A DNA stretch of 64,000 nt, taken from positions 124,001-188,000 of the forward strand of contig NZ_WWER01000001.1 in the NCBI RefSeq assembly GCF_009857885.1, read 5' to 3'. Position numbers and translations under genes: made by a program. Under the pieces are notes generated by a model. The model saw only the letters and a list, made by a program, of their open reading frames with translations, searched no databases and had not been told where the DNA came from. Shown in pieces: positions 54,149-62,493 of the stretch. Source of the stretch: Pusillimonas sp. TS35 (GTDB taxonomy: Bacteria > Pseudomonadota > Gammaproteobacteria > Burkholderiales > Burkholderiaceae_B). Position 1 is the first letter of the stretch; every line of letters begins with the position of its first letter.

Positions 54149-54229
54149 ATACCACGAAATGCCGATTGCAGAAATGCAGTCGGCATTTTGCTATGCGTGC
54201 CCAGGAAGCGGCGTGCCTGCGCACGCCGC
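54128..54229. repeat. 102-bp direct repeat, copy 1 (tRNA-Leu 3' end and flank)
   Basis: From CGAGTCC in the tRNA T-arm through CCA, terminator and the GC-rich hairpin. Every base appears to match the copy 157 bp downstream. Confidence 0.9.
54157..54189 (+). terminator. Terminator after tRNA-Leu copy 2
   Basis: AAATGCCGA with TCGGCATTTT around an imperfect inner stem, 8 nt after the CCA end. The same hairpin recurs in the 54285-54386 direct repeat. Confidence 0.8.
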
Positions 54230-54284
54230 GCGAGGACGAGAAAGGCCGGGCATGCAGGCCCGGCCGGGGTCGCGCCTGTGTGAC

Positions 54285-54386
54285 CGAGTCCTCTCCTGGG
54301 CACCAATACCACGAAATGCCGATTGCAGAAATGCAGTCGGCATTTTGCTATGCGTGCCCAGGAAGCGGCGTGCCTGCGCACGCCGC
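54285..54386. repeat. 102-bp direct repeat, copy 2 (orphan tRNA-Leu 3' end)
   Basis: Contains only the last 21 bases of tRNA-Leu plus its 3' flank; no tRNA body precedes it. The 55 bases between the copies include a GGCCGGGC / GCCCGGCC hairpin (54243-54264). It looks like a recombination or att scar. Confidence 0.9.
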
Positions 54387-54800
54387 TGAAAGCGCGTGAA
54401 TTTGACGGGAACCCCGGAGGGGCGAGCGATCGAAGCGACCAGCCTGCCCCGCCACGGCGCCGCGGCTAAAGAACACCACCGTCCGCGGCAAGCAAAGCCC
54501 CCTCGGTTGAAGCGGGCAGGCTGGTACAAGGCAGAAACTGGCGCAGCGGCGGAAAACTGGCTGATATGTCGGTAAATAATTGATTTGTATCGAATGAGGG
54601 TGAAGGAAATATACCCAGTAGCAACCGGCGCGATATAAAGTAAACAGCGTGGCACAGCCGTACAGCGTGGCACAGCCGTACAGCGGTACCGCTGAACACG
54701 CGACGCACTGCGCGTGGCAACACCACAATGGCGCTTTTGCAGCTGCGCCTTAATATAAAAAGGTGCATGTTGCCGCGCCAGCAAACAAGCCATTCATTAT
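54387..54800. other. Non-coding region upstream of tonB with an 18-bp tandem repeat
   Basis: No supported gene. It contains ACAGCGTGGCACAGCCGT twice in tandem (54644-54661, 54662-54679) with the start of a third copy. A CAGCCTGCCCCGC / GCGGGCAGGCTG long-range inverted pair lies near 54440-54525. Confidence 0.6.
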
Positions 54801-54820
54801 AATTGCGAATCGTTCGCATT
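54801..54820. promoter_or_regulatory. Fur box upstream of tonB
   Basis: The core TGCGAAT-C-GTTCGCA (54804-54818) is a 7-1-7 inverted repeat flanked by AAT and TTA, the form common at Fur sites of Bordetella and Pseudomonas iron genes. It lies about 85 nt upstream of the tonB ATG and followed by AT-rich sequence, so iron repression of tonB-exbB-exbD is expected. Confidence 0.75.
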
Positions 54821-54902
54821 AATGATAGTATTTTTCGCTTGTAGTCGCGGCTTCCAATGCAATATGGTCTGCCGTGTGGTCGTTTACTTTCCCGCAGGAT
54901 TC

Positions 54903-55712
54903 ATGTCGCGCTCTCGTGTCAAAACAAATCAACCCTTGGGGCTGGTCAAGATGGCTGGTGCCGTAGGCGCATTGGGCTTGCATTTGGCGGTTCTTGGCGC
55001 CATCGTGGCTTCGCCGCCCAAACCCAGCATCTCCGAGCCTGAAACGGTCGAAGTACGCTTCGTCGAAATCGCCGATGAAATCGTCGATTCGGCGCCCGCC
55101 GAAGAGCCATTACAGGAACTTGCCCAAGTCGTGCCAGAGCCCCCACCAGAACCGGAGCCAGAGCCCGTCGTCGAACCTGAACCCGAACCGGTCATAGAGC
55201 CCGAACCAGAGCCTGAGCCCGTCATTGAGCAGTCCGAACCCGAGGCCATCACGCCGCCGCCTCCGCCGCCCAAACCCAAGCCTGAACCGAAGCCAAAACC
55301 CAAACCAAAACCCAAGCCCAAGCCGGTCGTCAAACATGAGCCCGTAAAAGAAGCGCCGCAGGCGGCGCTTTCTGGCCAGGCCGCGGTTCCGGCAGCGCCC
55401 AAGGCACCGGCCCAGCCGATCGACCCCAACCGTCCGCGCATGATCGGCAAGGTCGATTATCTCGGTCGTCGCCCGCAGCCCGTGTATCCACGCGCGTCCG
55501 AGCGGCGCGGTGAGCAAGGCCGCGTAGTGGTTCGGGTGCTCATTTCGCCCCAAGGTTCGGTCCTCCAGGCCTCGGTGCGCGCCTCATCGGGTTTCGAGCG
55601 CCTTGACGAAGCCGCCCTCAAGGCCGCACGCGTTGCCCGATTCAAGCCGTACACAGAAAACGGCATCGCCTACCGGGCGATGGCCGACATCCCTTTTGAC
55701 TTTGTTTTATAG
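54903..55712 (+). CDS. tonB: Energy transducer TonB
   Basis: TonB spans the periplasm and passes proton-motive energy to outer-membrane receptors for siderophores and heme. The 269-residue product has an N-terminal signal anchor (GALGLHLAVLGAIVASPP) with the His-containing face, then a long Glu-Pro and Lys-Pro repeat spacer (about 75-160) typical of TonB. The C-terminal TonB domain follows (YPRASERRGEQGRVVVRVLI, SGFERLDEAALKAARVARFK). The ATG at 54903 has AGGA upstream; the frame opens at 54822, inside the Fur region. First gene of tonB-exbB-exbD. Confidence 0.95.
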   Translation: MSRSRVKTNQPLGLVKMAGAVGALGLHLAVLGAIVASPPKPSISEPETVEVRFVEIADEIVDSAPAEEPLQELAQVVPEPPPEPEPEPVVEPEPEPVIEPEPEPEPVIEQSEPEAITPPPPPPKPKPEPKPKPKPKPKPKPVVKHEPVKEAPQAALSGQAAVPAAPKAPAQPIDPNRPRMIGKVDYLGRRPQPVYPRASERRGEQGRVVVRVLISPQGSVLQASVRASSGFERLDEAALKAARVARFKPYTENGIAYRAMADIPFDFVL

Positions 55713-55721
55713 GACCGACGA

Positions 55722-56564
55722 ATGTTCGATTTACTCAACAGCGCGATGCACGTGCTTGCCCAGGTGGCTGATGCGACGCAGCCAGCCGCCGCGACCATGG
55801 CGCAATCGCCCGGCCCCATGGCACCGCACAGCACCGAAACCGGCATGCTGCACTTTATCTCGCAAAGCGACATCGTGGGCAAGGGCTTGTTCGCTGCATT
55901 GCTCCTGATGTCCCTGGCAAGCTGGTACCTCATCTTCGTCAAGTCTTATACCAACTGGCGCACCCGCCGCCGCAGCAGCAAGTTCCTGCACGAATTCTGG
56001 GCTGCCAGCTCACTTGACCAGGTCGAAAACGAAATCCGCACGCATGGCGCCACAGAGCCTTTCGCACATCTGGCCAGTCATGCCATTCATGCCCAGAACC
56101 ACCATACGCGCTATGGCGCGCTGAAACTCGAAGAAAAAGGCTCCACCGACTCCTTCGTCACCCGCACAATCCGCAAAGTCATCGACGAAGAAACCGCCAA
56201 GCTCGAAAACGGCCTCACTGTGTTGGCGTCCATCGGCTCCACCGCCCCTTTCATTGGCCTGTTCGGTACTGTGTGGGGCGTGTACCATGCGCTGGTGGGC
56301 ATCGGTTTGTCGGTTGATGGCGTCACCATCAACCGCATCGCCGGCCCAGTGGGCGAGGCGCTCATCATGACAGGCCTGGGCTTGGCCGTGGCCATCCCGG
56401 CGGTGCTGGCATACAACGCGTTTGTGCGCGGCAACCGCGTCTACCTGGCGCGGCTCGACGCTTTCGCACACGACCTGTTCACCTTCCTGTCCACCGGCCA
56501 GCAGGCGTTTGAATGGACGGGCAAAGAGCGCCGGGTGGCACTGGCTGCCAGCAAAGGAAACTAA
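55722..56564 (+). CDS. exbB: TonB-system proton channel ExbB
   Basis: The 280-residue product is ExbB, the pentameric channel that, with ExbD, uses the proton gradient to energise TonB. It has a Pro/Ala/Thr-rich N-terminal extension (about 10-45), TM1 (KGLFAALLLMSLASWYLIFV), a cytoplasmic loop and the conserved C-terminal pair of TM helices (ENGLTVLASIGSTAPFIGLF, GTVWGVYHALVGIG; EALIMTGLGLAVAIPAVLAY). It starts 9 nt after tonB (AGGA upstream) and its stop abuts exbD. Confidence 0.96.
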   Translation: MFDLLNSAMHVLAQVADATQPAAATMAQSPGPMAPHSTETGMLHFISQSDIVGKGLFAALLLMSLASWYLIFVKSYTNWRTRRRSSKFLHEFWAASSLDQVENEIRTHGATEPFAHLASHAIHAQNHHTRYGALKLEEKGSTDSFVTRTIRKVIDEETAKLENGLTVLASIGSTAPFIGLFGTVWGVYHALVGIGLSVDGVTINRIAGPVGEALIMTGLGLAVAIPAVLAYNAFVRGNRVYLARLDAFAHDLFTFLSTGQQAFEWTGKERRVALAASKGN

Positions 56565-57116
56565 ATGGCCTTCGGAAGCTTCGACAGCAAAAGCGGCAGC
56601 CATACCGTCAGCGAAATCAACATGGTGCCGCTGATCGACGTCATGCTGGTGCTGCTCGTGATCTTCATCATCACTGCGCCACTGCTGAGTCATTCGATCA
56701 AAATCAACGTACCCCAGGCGTCAGCCCAGCCGGTCGAGCAGGAGCCCAAATCCATCGATCTCGCCATCGATGACGCAGGCGGCATCTTCTGGAACGAAAC
56801 GCCCATCGCAGCGGATCAGCTCAGGCAGCGATTCGCCGCCGAAGCGAAGCAAGAGCCCCAGCCCGAAGTTCGCATCCGCGCCGATTTGAACACGCGCTAT
56901 GAAGTACTGGCGCAAGTCATGAGCGATGCCAAGGGTGCTGGGCTCAAGCGGCTGGGCTTCATCACACGCCCGGGGGCTGAGCATTCCGCTGCGCCATCTT
57001 CCTCAAGCCAGGCAGCTCCGGGCAATACACGGGGGCAGGGCATCACCGGCCAAACAAGTGGGCCGGCACCCGCCGGCGCAGGCGCAAGCACCCCCGCGCA
57101 GCAACCCGCCCTGTAA
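56565..57116 (+). CDS. exbD: TonB-system protein ExbD, with extended C-terminus
   Basis: ExbD partners ExbB. The 183-residue product begins with a cytoplasmic stretch (SHTVSEINMVPLIDVMLVLL) that includes the essential TM Asp (LIDVMLVLLVIFIITAPLL), followed by the periplasmic domain (DLNTRYEVLAQVMSDAKGAG, LKRLGFITRP). Typical ExbD ends near there; here about 40 more residues follow, Ser/Gly/Ala/Pro/Gln-rich and probably disordered. Directly after exbB with no gap. Confidence 0.95.
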   Translation: MAFGSFDSKSGSHTVSEINMVPLIDVMLVLLVIFIITAPLLSHSIKINVPQASAQPVEQEPKSIDLAIDDAGGIFWNETPIAADQLRQRFAAEAKQEPQPEVRIRADLNTRYEVLAQVMSDAKGAGLKRLGFITRPGAEHSAAPSSSSQAAPGNTRGQGITGQTSGPAPAGAGASTPAQQPAL

Positions 57117-57206
57117 GGTTTAGGCTGGTTGTCAGGGTTGTAACGATGGCGCGCATGGCCCTGTCTTGGGCCGCCGTGCGCGGCGTGTTCACGATAGAAT
57201 CGTCTC

Positions 57207-57884
57207 ATGCGAGTACTAGTAATCGAAGACGATACAACGCTTGGCCACGCGCTGCAGGAGTTCCTGGATGAACAGGGCTATGCGGTCGACTGGCTGGCAG
57301 ATGGCGCCCAGGTCGTCGGCGCGGTGGCGGGGCAAAGCTACGATCTTCTCCTGCTCGATCTCAACCTGCCTGGTGTAAGCGGGCTCGATGTGTTGCGTAA
57401 GCTGCGCGGCAGCGGTGAACAAGTGCCCGTCTTGATCCTTACCGCACGCGATGGTCTCGAAGACCGCGTCGCGGGGCTTGATGCGGGCGCTGACGACTAC
57501 GTCACCAAGCCGTTTGAGCTCGCCGAGCTGGCTGCGCGCGTACGTGCTTTCGCGCGGCGGCGGGTCGGGCAGGCGCAGCCCCGCATCGAGGCCGGGCCTT
57601 TGGTGTTCGACTCCGTTGGGCGCGAGGTGCGGGTCAATGGCGAGCGTCTTGCACTTTCGGTGCGCGAGCTTTCTGTGCTCGAGATGTTGATGGCGCGGGC
57701 CGGCCGTGTGGTTACAAAGCGCCAGATTGTCAATTCACTGTCGGCATGGGATGCCGACTTCAGCGAGAACGCCGTCGAGGTCTATGTATACCGGCTGCGC
57801 AAGCGGCTAGAGGGTACGGGCGCAAGCATACAAACGGTGCGCGGCTTCGGCTATCTGCTCGACGTCGACGGTGCGGCTGCTTAA
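57207..57884 (+). CDS. OmpR-family response regulator (QseB/TctD-like)
   Basis: The 225-residue regulator has an N-terminal receiver (acidic pocket EDD at 7-9, phospho-acceptor D51 in LLLLDLNLPG, Lys in DDYVTKPFEL). Its C-terminal winged helix ends in FSENAVEVYVYRLRKRLEGT and IQTVRGFGYLL. It overlaps the histidine kinase gene by 14 nt when the GTG start of the latter is used. The stimulus and targets are unknown; position after tonB-exbBD gives no strong hint. Confidence 0.95.
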   Translation: MRVLVIEDDTTLGHALQEFLDEQGYAVDWLADGAQVVGAVAGQSYDLLLLDLNLPGVSGLDVLRKLRGSGEQVPVLILTARDGLEDRVAGLDAGADDYVTKPFELAELAARVRAFARRRVGQAQPRIEAGPLVFDSVGREVRVNGERLALSVRELSVLEMLMARAGRVVTKRQIVNSLSAWDADFSENAVEVYVYRLRKRLEGTGASIQTVRGFGYLLDVDGAAA

Positions 57885-58956
57885 TTTCTGGCGTGCGCTC
57901 ATGCCGCCCGGTTCGCTGGCGCGGCTACTGGTGTTGCGGTTGTTCCCGGCCGTGGGTGTGCTGGTGGCCATCGATTTGCTCGCCACTTGGGTCATGACGC
58001 GCAAGATCGCACTCGAATCCTGGGTATTGAACGATATCTTCTGGACCATGGTCATCGGTCAGGTGCTGCTGGTGTCGATTTTTGCATGGATCCTGGTCTC
58101 TGGTGTGCGCTCCGGGCTTGCCAGCATCAATCGCCTGTCGCGTGAGATCAGCCAGCGTTCGGTCGATGACCTGCAGCCGCTGGATGTGGCCGGCCTGCCC
58201 ACCGAGGTTGCACCGCTCGTTACGCATTTCAATGACCTGCTCGTGCGCCTCGACGACTCCCTGCAGGCGCAGCGCCGCTTCATTGGGCATGCCGCCCATC
58301 AATTGCGTACCCCACTCACCGGTCTGAAGCTCGAATCCGAGCTCATGCTTACCCGAAACCTGCCCGACGATGTGCGGCAGCGCGCTGAACGCATTAAGAT
58401 GGTGACAGATCGCATGATACGGCTGGGGCAGCAGTTGCTGGTGCTGGCGCGTGCCGACTCCTCCAGTCGTCCGCAAGACAGTTTTGTGCGTATGGATCTC
58501 TCCGAATGGGTGCGCGAGAGCGCGGCAGAATGGATCCCCGCAGCGCGTGCGAAGCACGTGGATGTGCAACTGCAGGCGCCGGCGGAGCCTGTATGGGTGG
58601 ATGTGGATCCGCTGCTGCTTGAAGAATTGCTCAGCAACCTGATCGACAATGCGTTGCGCTATGCCGACGGCCTGACGGCGATCAAGCTGAAGGTAGGCGC
58701 CAACCCTCCGTCACTCAGTGTCGAGGACGACGGCAAGGGTATCAGTGCCAGCGATGCCGAAAGGGTATTCGAGGCTTTTTACCGGGCACCTGACGCTGCG
58801 GCGGGCGGGTCGGGCCTCGGGCTCGCGATTGTGCGCGAAATTGCCAGGGCGCATGGCGCGTGGTGGAACCTTGTGAGCCGCCCCGATTTCCCCGGGACGC
58901 GGATCACATTGGTATTTCCGGGGCCGCGCATCGGTGCCAGGCTTACCCGCCCGTAA
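57871..58956 (+). CDS. Sensor histidine kinase (TctE/QseC-like)
   Basis: The 361-residue kinase has two TM helices (about 21-43 and 58-78) enclosing a very short periplasmic loop of about 15 residues. It therefore probably senses within the membrane or through a partner. A HAMP-like linker follows, then the dimerisation domain with H143 (GHAAHQLRTPL), the N-box LLSNLIDNALRYADG, the G1 box SVEDDGKGIS and the G2 box GGSGLGLAIV. The GTG start at 57871 overlaps the regulator gene; an ATG at 57901 is the alternative. It forms a cognate pair with the regulator upstream. Confidence 0.92.
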   Translation: MRLLNFWRALMPPGSLARLLVLRLFPAVGVLVAIDLLATWVMTRKIALESWVLNDIFWTMVIGQVLLVSIFAWILVSGVRSGLASINRLSREISQRSVDDLQPLDVAGLPTEVAPLVTHFNDLLVRLDDSLQAQRRFIGHAAHQLRTPLTGLKLESELMLTRNLPDDVRQRAERIKMVTDRMIRLGQQLLVLARADSSSRPQDSFVRMDLSEWVRESAAEWIPAARAKHVDVQLQAPAEPVWVDVDPLLLEELLSNLIDNALRYADGLTAIKLKVGANPPSLSVEDDGKGISASDAERVFEAFYRAPDAAAGGSGLGLAIVREIARAHGAWWNLVSRPDFPGTRITLVFPGPRIGARLTRP

Positions 58957-58989
58957 GTCGGCGGATGAGCCCGGCAGTGTCACAAACGC

Positions 58990-59553
58990 TTATTTGCTTA
59001 CACCTGTACCGGGTGCGGTGGGGACGGTGGGGTTGATATACCCGGGTGGCGATGCGGGGGTAGCGGGTGCTGCTGGCGCGGCAGGTGTGGCAGGGGCAGC
59101 GGGCGTCGTATATGCCGGTGGCACCGACGGTGTACCGGGTATGGTTGTACTGCCGGGCGTGCCCACGGGTACGGGGATGGTGCGTTCGCGCATCAAGCCG
59201 CCACGCATGACGCTGCCCGAAATCGTGTCGTTGCCGTTGGACATCAACTTCATGCAGTCATCGCGCTCGGCAGCGGGCAGCTTGGCACAACGGGCCATCT
59301 GGTTCTGTTGATAATTTTGGTTGCCGCGCATGAGGCGATTGCGGCGCGCCTCTTCCAGCGCTGCGCTCGCTTCGCGCATGCAGGTGGCTTGATCCTGGTT
59401 AGACCTGCCCGACTTGCACAGCGCGATATCTGCCTCGTATTGGGCGCGGGCATCGGCTTCTGTCTGGGCCTGGGCCGCGCCGACCGCCACGCATGCACCT
59501 GTGGCAAACGCTGCCAACACCATTCGGGAGAATAGGGTACGTGTTAACGACAT
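58990..59553 (-). CDS. Secreted Pro/Ala-rich protein, function unknown
   Basis: The 187-residue product has a signal peptide (SRMVLAAFATGACVAVGAAQ, cut near AQAQ). It has a mature N-terminal helical part with four Cys in two CxnC pairs (ADIALCKSGRSNQDQATCMR and MARCAKLPAAERDDCMKLMS), probably disulfide-bonded. The tail is low in complexity, with runs of Pro, Ala, Thr and Gly (PAAPATPAAPAAPATPASPP). The ATG at 59553 has GGAG upstream. It is similar in layout to small secreted proteins common in Bordetella, but I recognise no function. Convergent with the histidine kinase gene. Confidence 0.75.
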   Translation of the reverse strand: MSLTRTLFSRMVLAAFATGACVAVGAAQAQTEADARAQYEADIALCKSGRSNQDQATCMREASAALEEARRNRLMRGNQNYQQNQMARCAKLPAAERDDCMKLMSNGNDTISGSVMRGGLMRERTIPVPVGTPGSTTIPGTPSVPPAYTTPAAPATPAAPAAPATPASPPGYINPTVPTAPGTGVSK

Positions 59554-59663
59554 AAACCTGCTCCTTCTATCAAGATCCGGCGTCCGGAAGTTGAACGTCT
59601 GTCTACAGTATATCGGGGCGTACACACAGGCTCCACCTGTCGGGTAACTAAACGTATCGGCCT

Positions 59664-60065
59664 CTACGTGCGTGGTGGCTCGCCGGGGCGGGCCGCCTGA
59701 GGTGTGACCGACGTAGGCCCGATGCTGGGGCCGTATGCAGTGATTTCTTGCTCGCCCATGTGCAGACTTTCGGCGCGGCGGCGGATGGCGGCACGCATCA
59801 GCAGCATGGCTGTCACAGGCGAGGTGATCACCAGGAACATGATGATCAGAATAGGGTGCGCCACCAGACGGTGCTCATTGACCGAAGCCAGGATTATCGT
59901 AGCCATCAGCACACAGAAGGCGCCCAGCGTATTGGCCAGCGTGGGCGCGTGGATGCGGCGGAAGAAGGTGCGCAAGCGCAGCAGGCCGAGCGAGCCGGTG
60001 AGAGTGAGCACCCCCGAGATAACGAGCAGCAATGCTACGGGGATGGCGACGAGCAGGTCGGTCAT
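59664..60065 (-). CDS. phaG: Multisubunit cation/H+ antiporter subunit G (PhaG/MnhG)
   Basis: The 133-residue small membrane subunit has three TM helices: LLVAIPVALLLVISGVLTLT, the family core GSLGLLRLRTFFRRIHAPTL, then TLGAFCVLMATIILAS. The C-terminal 40 residues are polar and variable. Last gene of the antiporter operon; overlaps phaF by 4 nt. All subunits are needed for the antiport complex that exports K+ or Na+ in exchange for H+. Confidence 0.92.
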   Translation of the reverse strand: MTDLLVAIPVALLLVISGVLTLTGSLGLLRLRTFFRRIHAPTLANTLGAFCVLMATIILASVNEHRLVAHPILIIMFLVITSPVTAMLLMRAAIRRRAESLHMGEQEITAYGPSIGPTSVTPQAARPGEPPRT

Positions 60066-60343
60066 GGCTCAATCACCTCGCCACGCAGCAGGAACTTTGC
60101 CATGGCGACAGAGCTGACAAAGCCGAACATGCTGATGAGCAATGCGATGTCGAAATAGAGCGCCGAATTGAAATGCAAGCCCAGCACCAAGAGGATCAGC
60201 ATGCTGTTGATATACATGGTGTCCAGGGCAAGTACGCGGTCGGCCGCTGTGGGGCCGCGCAGCAGGCGTACGGCAGCCAGGACTACCGCCAGCGCGAAGC
60301 ACCCGAGGGCGAAGTGGGCGGCCCAGGTCACGAGAATATGCAT
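60062..60343 (-). CDS. phaF: Multisubunit cation/H+ antiporter subunit F (PhaF/MnhF)
   Basis: A 93-residue protein with three TM helices and the subunit F core LLRGPTAADRVLALDTMYIN, followed by ALLISMFGFVSSVAMAKFLL. Standard length and position between E and G; its stop overlaps the phaG start. Confidence 0.93.
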   Translation of the reverse strand: MHILVTWAAHFALGCFALAVVLAAVRLLRGPTAADRVLALDTMYINSMLILLVLGLHFNSALYFDIALLISMFGFVSSVAMAKFLLRGEVIEP

Positions 60344-60361
60344 GGCGAACTCACTTATCTG

Positions 60362-60856
60362 TTATTTGAAAATTTCCAGCAGTGGGCGCTCGTAGCGCAA
60401 CTGGATGATGTCCAGCCACTCCTGCTCGTCTTTGAGATCCAGGACGTGCAGCGTCAGGATACCGTCGGCGTCGGCATATTCGGACCATACCGTACCCGGT
60501 GTATAGGTGACAATGCAGGCCAGCACCGCAAGGCCGTGAGGATCGCGCAGGCGCAGCGGTATCTTGATGAAGCCGGGGGTGGCCTGCGAACGAGGCCCCA
60601 GCCAGATCAACCGCGCTACCGCGATGTTGGATTTGGTGATGTCCCAGGCAACGCGACCGGCGAGTAGGATGGCTTGGCCCAGCCTCCGCGGCGATGCACG
60701 CACGGGCCGCAATTGTGAAGCCCACAGTGCTGCCGCGAGCAGCACCCCGAGGAATGCGCCCAGTGCAATGTGGCCAGGCGAGGCACTGTCATTGAGCAAC
60801 AGCCAGAGCAGCAGCAGGAAGGCCGGCAGGATCAGGGCATTGAGCAGGCGCTTCAT
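60362..60856 (-). CDS. phaE: Multisubunit cation/H+ antiporter subunit E (PhaE/MnhE)
   Basis: The 164-residue subunit has two N-terminal TM helices (LILPAFLLLLWLLLNDSASP, ALGAFLGVLLAAALW) and a cytoplasmic alpha-beta domain with DITKSNIAVARLIWLG and CIVTYTPGTVWSEYADADGI, both typical of subunit E. The start overlaps the phaD stop by 4 nt; phaF follows 18 nt downstream. Confidence 0.93.
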   Translation of the reverse strand: MKRLLNALILPAFLLLLWLLLNDSASPGHIALGAFLGVLLAAALWASQLRPVRASPRRLGQAILLAGRVAWDITKSNIAVARLIWLGPRSQATPGFIKIPLRLRDPHGLAVLACIVTYTPGTVWSEYADADGILTLHVLDLKDEQEWLDIIQLRYERPLLEIFK

Positions 60857-62493
60857 GGCCGCGGCACCCCTGGGTGGACATTGCGCACCGGGCTCTGGGA
60901 GACCACCGCGTCGATATAGGCTTCAGGGTGGTCGAGGTAGGTGGCGGTGTCGCTCAAGTAGCGCATGATCGGGCCGGCCCAGAGCGCCAGCGCCACGCAG
61001 GCCAGCACCAGCATGCCCACCGGCCCGGCTTCGGACAAGCGCAGGCGGGGCGTGATGGTGTCTTCGTTGCTCCAGAATAGACGGATGCCGGTACGGCTGA
61101 AAGCGATGATAGTGGCCAGGCCCGAGAGCAACATGCCCGCGACCAGCGACCAGGCGGCCACGGAGGGCGTATCGGTGGCGGATGTCTGCAGTGCGGCAAT
61201 CAACAGCGAAAACTTTGCCACGAAACCCGACAATGGCGGCAGGCCGGCTACCAGCAACCCGCAGGCGATAAAGGCCATGCCCAGGAATGCCATGGCGGCC
61301 GGAATCGCTACCCCGACGACGTCGTCGGATCGGTTTGCTGTCTGCGGATCTTCGACATCAAAGGCTTCCAGCGTCACGGCAAGAATGTCGGCGCCGAAGG
61401 CTTGGGTGCGTTCGATCATTTCGAGCAACATGAAGAAAGCGCCCAGCGCCAGCACCGAGGTGATCAGGTAGAACAGGGCCGGGCCGGTGAGGGTGACACC
61501 CGGCATGCCCAGGGCTGCCAGCAGAGTGCCCGAGGACATGATTACGCAATAGCCTGCCTGGCGTTCCACTTGTGGCGCGGCGAGCACACCGATGGCGCCG
61601 AATGCAAGTGTGGCCATGCCCACCGGAAACATCCATTCGCCGCCAAAAGCGGCAGGCGCACCGGTTGGCAGCAGCAGCGAACCAATGCGCAACAAGGCAT
61701 AGATGCCTACCTTGGTCATGATGGCGAACACGCCGCCCACCGGCGGGCAGGCCGAGGCATAGGTGGCCGGCAGCCAGAAATTGAGCGGCCAGGCGGCGGC
61801 TTTGATCAGGAAGGCAATGCCTAGAATAGCGGCGCCGGCCTCGAACAGGCTGCGGTCGCCTCCGGTGAGCGTGCCTGCGCGCAGTGCCAGATCAGCCATG
61901 TTGAGGGTGCCGGTGACGCCATACACCAGCGCCATGGCAATCAGCAACAGAAAGGAGGCGACCAGGTTGACGGCGACATAGTGCAGCCCCGCCGCCACCC
62001 GCGCGCGCCCAGTGCCGTGGAGCATAAGCCCATAGGAGGCCGCCAGCAACACCTCGAAGAACACAAACAGATTGAACAGGTCGCCGGTAAGGAAAGCGCC
62101 GTTGAGCCCCATCAGCAGGAATTGAAATAGCGGGTGGAAGTGCACCCCGGCGCGGTCCCAGCGTGCAGTGGCGTAGACCCACGCCGCCAGGCCCAGTGAT
62201 GCGGTGAGCAGTAGCATGATGGCGGAAAGGCGGTCTACCACGGCAACGATACCGAAAGGGGCGGGCCAGTCGCCCAACAGGTACACGCCAACGCCGTCGG
62301 GCCAATCGCTGGGCAGATAGCCCGAGGACAGGCTGAGCAGGACAATGGCCAGTACGAGTTGTGCAAGCTGCGAGACCAGCCCCAGCCTCACCCTGACGCT
62401 GCGACGCGAATCGCCGAATAGCAGCATGGCGGCGCCGAGCATGAGCGGCACCGCCACGGGCAGAATGGGTAAATGGTGCAACCAGCCGGTCAT
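60853..62493 (-). CDS. phaD: Multisubunit cation/H+ antiporter subunit D (PhaD/MnhD)
   Basis: The 546-residue, about 14-TM subunit is homologous to complex I subunits NuoL/M/N. The proton-translocating region shows LFNLFVFFEVLLAASYGLML with its conserved Glu, and FLIKAAAWPLNFWLPATYAS with the key Lys. Further features are TKVGIYALLRIGSLLLP and GLPPLSGFVAKFSLLIAALQ. Its start overlaps the phaC stop by 4 nt. The C-terminal 60 residues are more hydrophilic. Confidence 0.95.
   Translation of the reverse strand: MTGWLHHLPILPVAVPLMLGAAMLLFGDSRRSVRVRLGLVSQLAQLVLAIVLLSLSSGYLPSDWPDGVGVYLLGDWPAPFGIVAVVDRLSAIMLLLTASLGLAAWVYATARWDRAGVHFHPLFQFLLMGLNGAFLTGDLFNLFVFFEVLLAASYGLMLHGTGRARVAAGLHYVAVNLVASFLLLIAMALVYGVTGTLNMADLALRAGTLTGGDRSLFEAGAAILGIAFLIKAAAWPLNFWLPATYASACPPVGGVFAIMTKVGIYALLRIGSLLLPTGAPAAFGGEWMFPVGMATLAFGAIGVLAAPQVERQAGYCVIMSSGTLLAALGMPGVTLTGPALFYLITSVLALGAFFMLLEMIERTQAFGADILAVTLEAFDVEDPQTANRSDDVVGVAIPAAMAFLGMAFIACGLLVAGLPPLSGFVAKFSLLIAALQTSATDTPSVAAWSLVAGMLLSGLATIIAFSRTGIRLFWSNEDTITPRLRLSEAGPVGMLVLACVALALWAGPIMRYLSDTATYLDHPEAYIDAVVSQSPVRNVHPGVPRP

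Larger units (their letters stand above)
54064..54231. repeat. 168-bp inverted repeat, right arm
   Basis: Pairs with 35329-35496 in opposite orientation and contains the tRNA-Leu gene, terminator and a GC-rich hairpin. The two arms bound an interval of about 18.6 kb. Confidence 0.92.
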
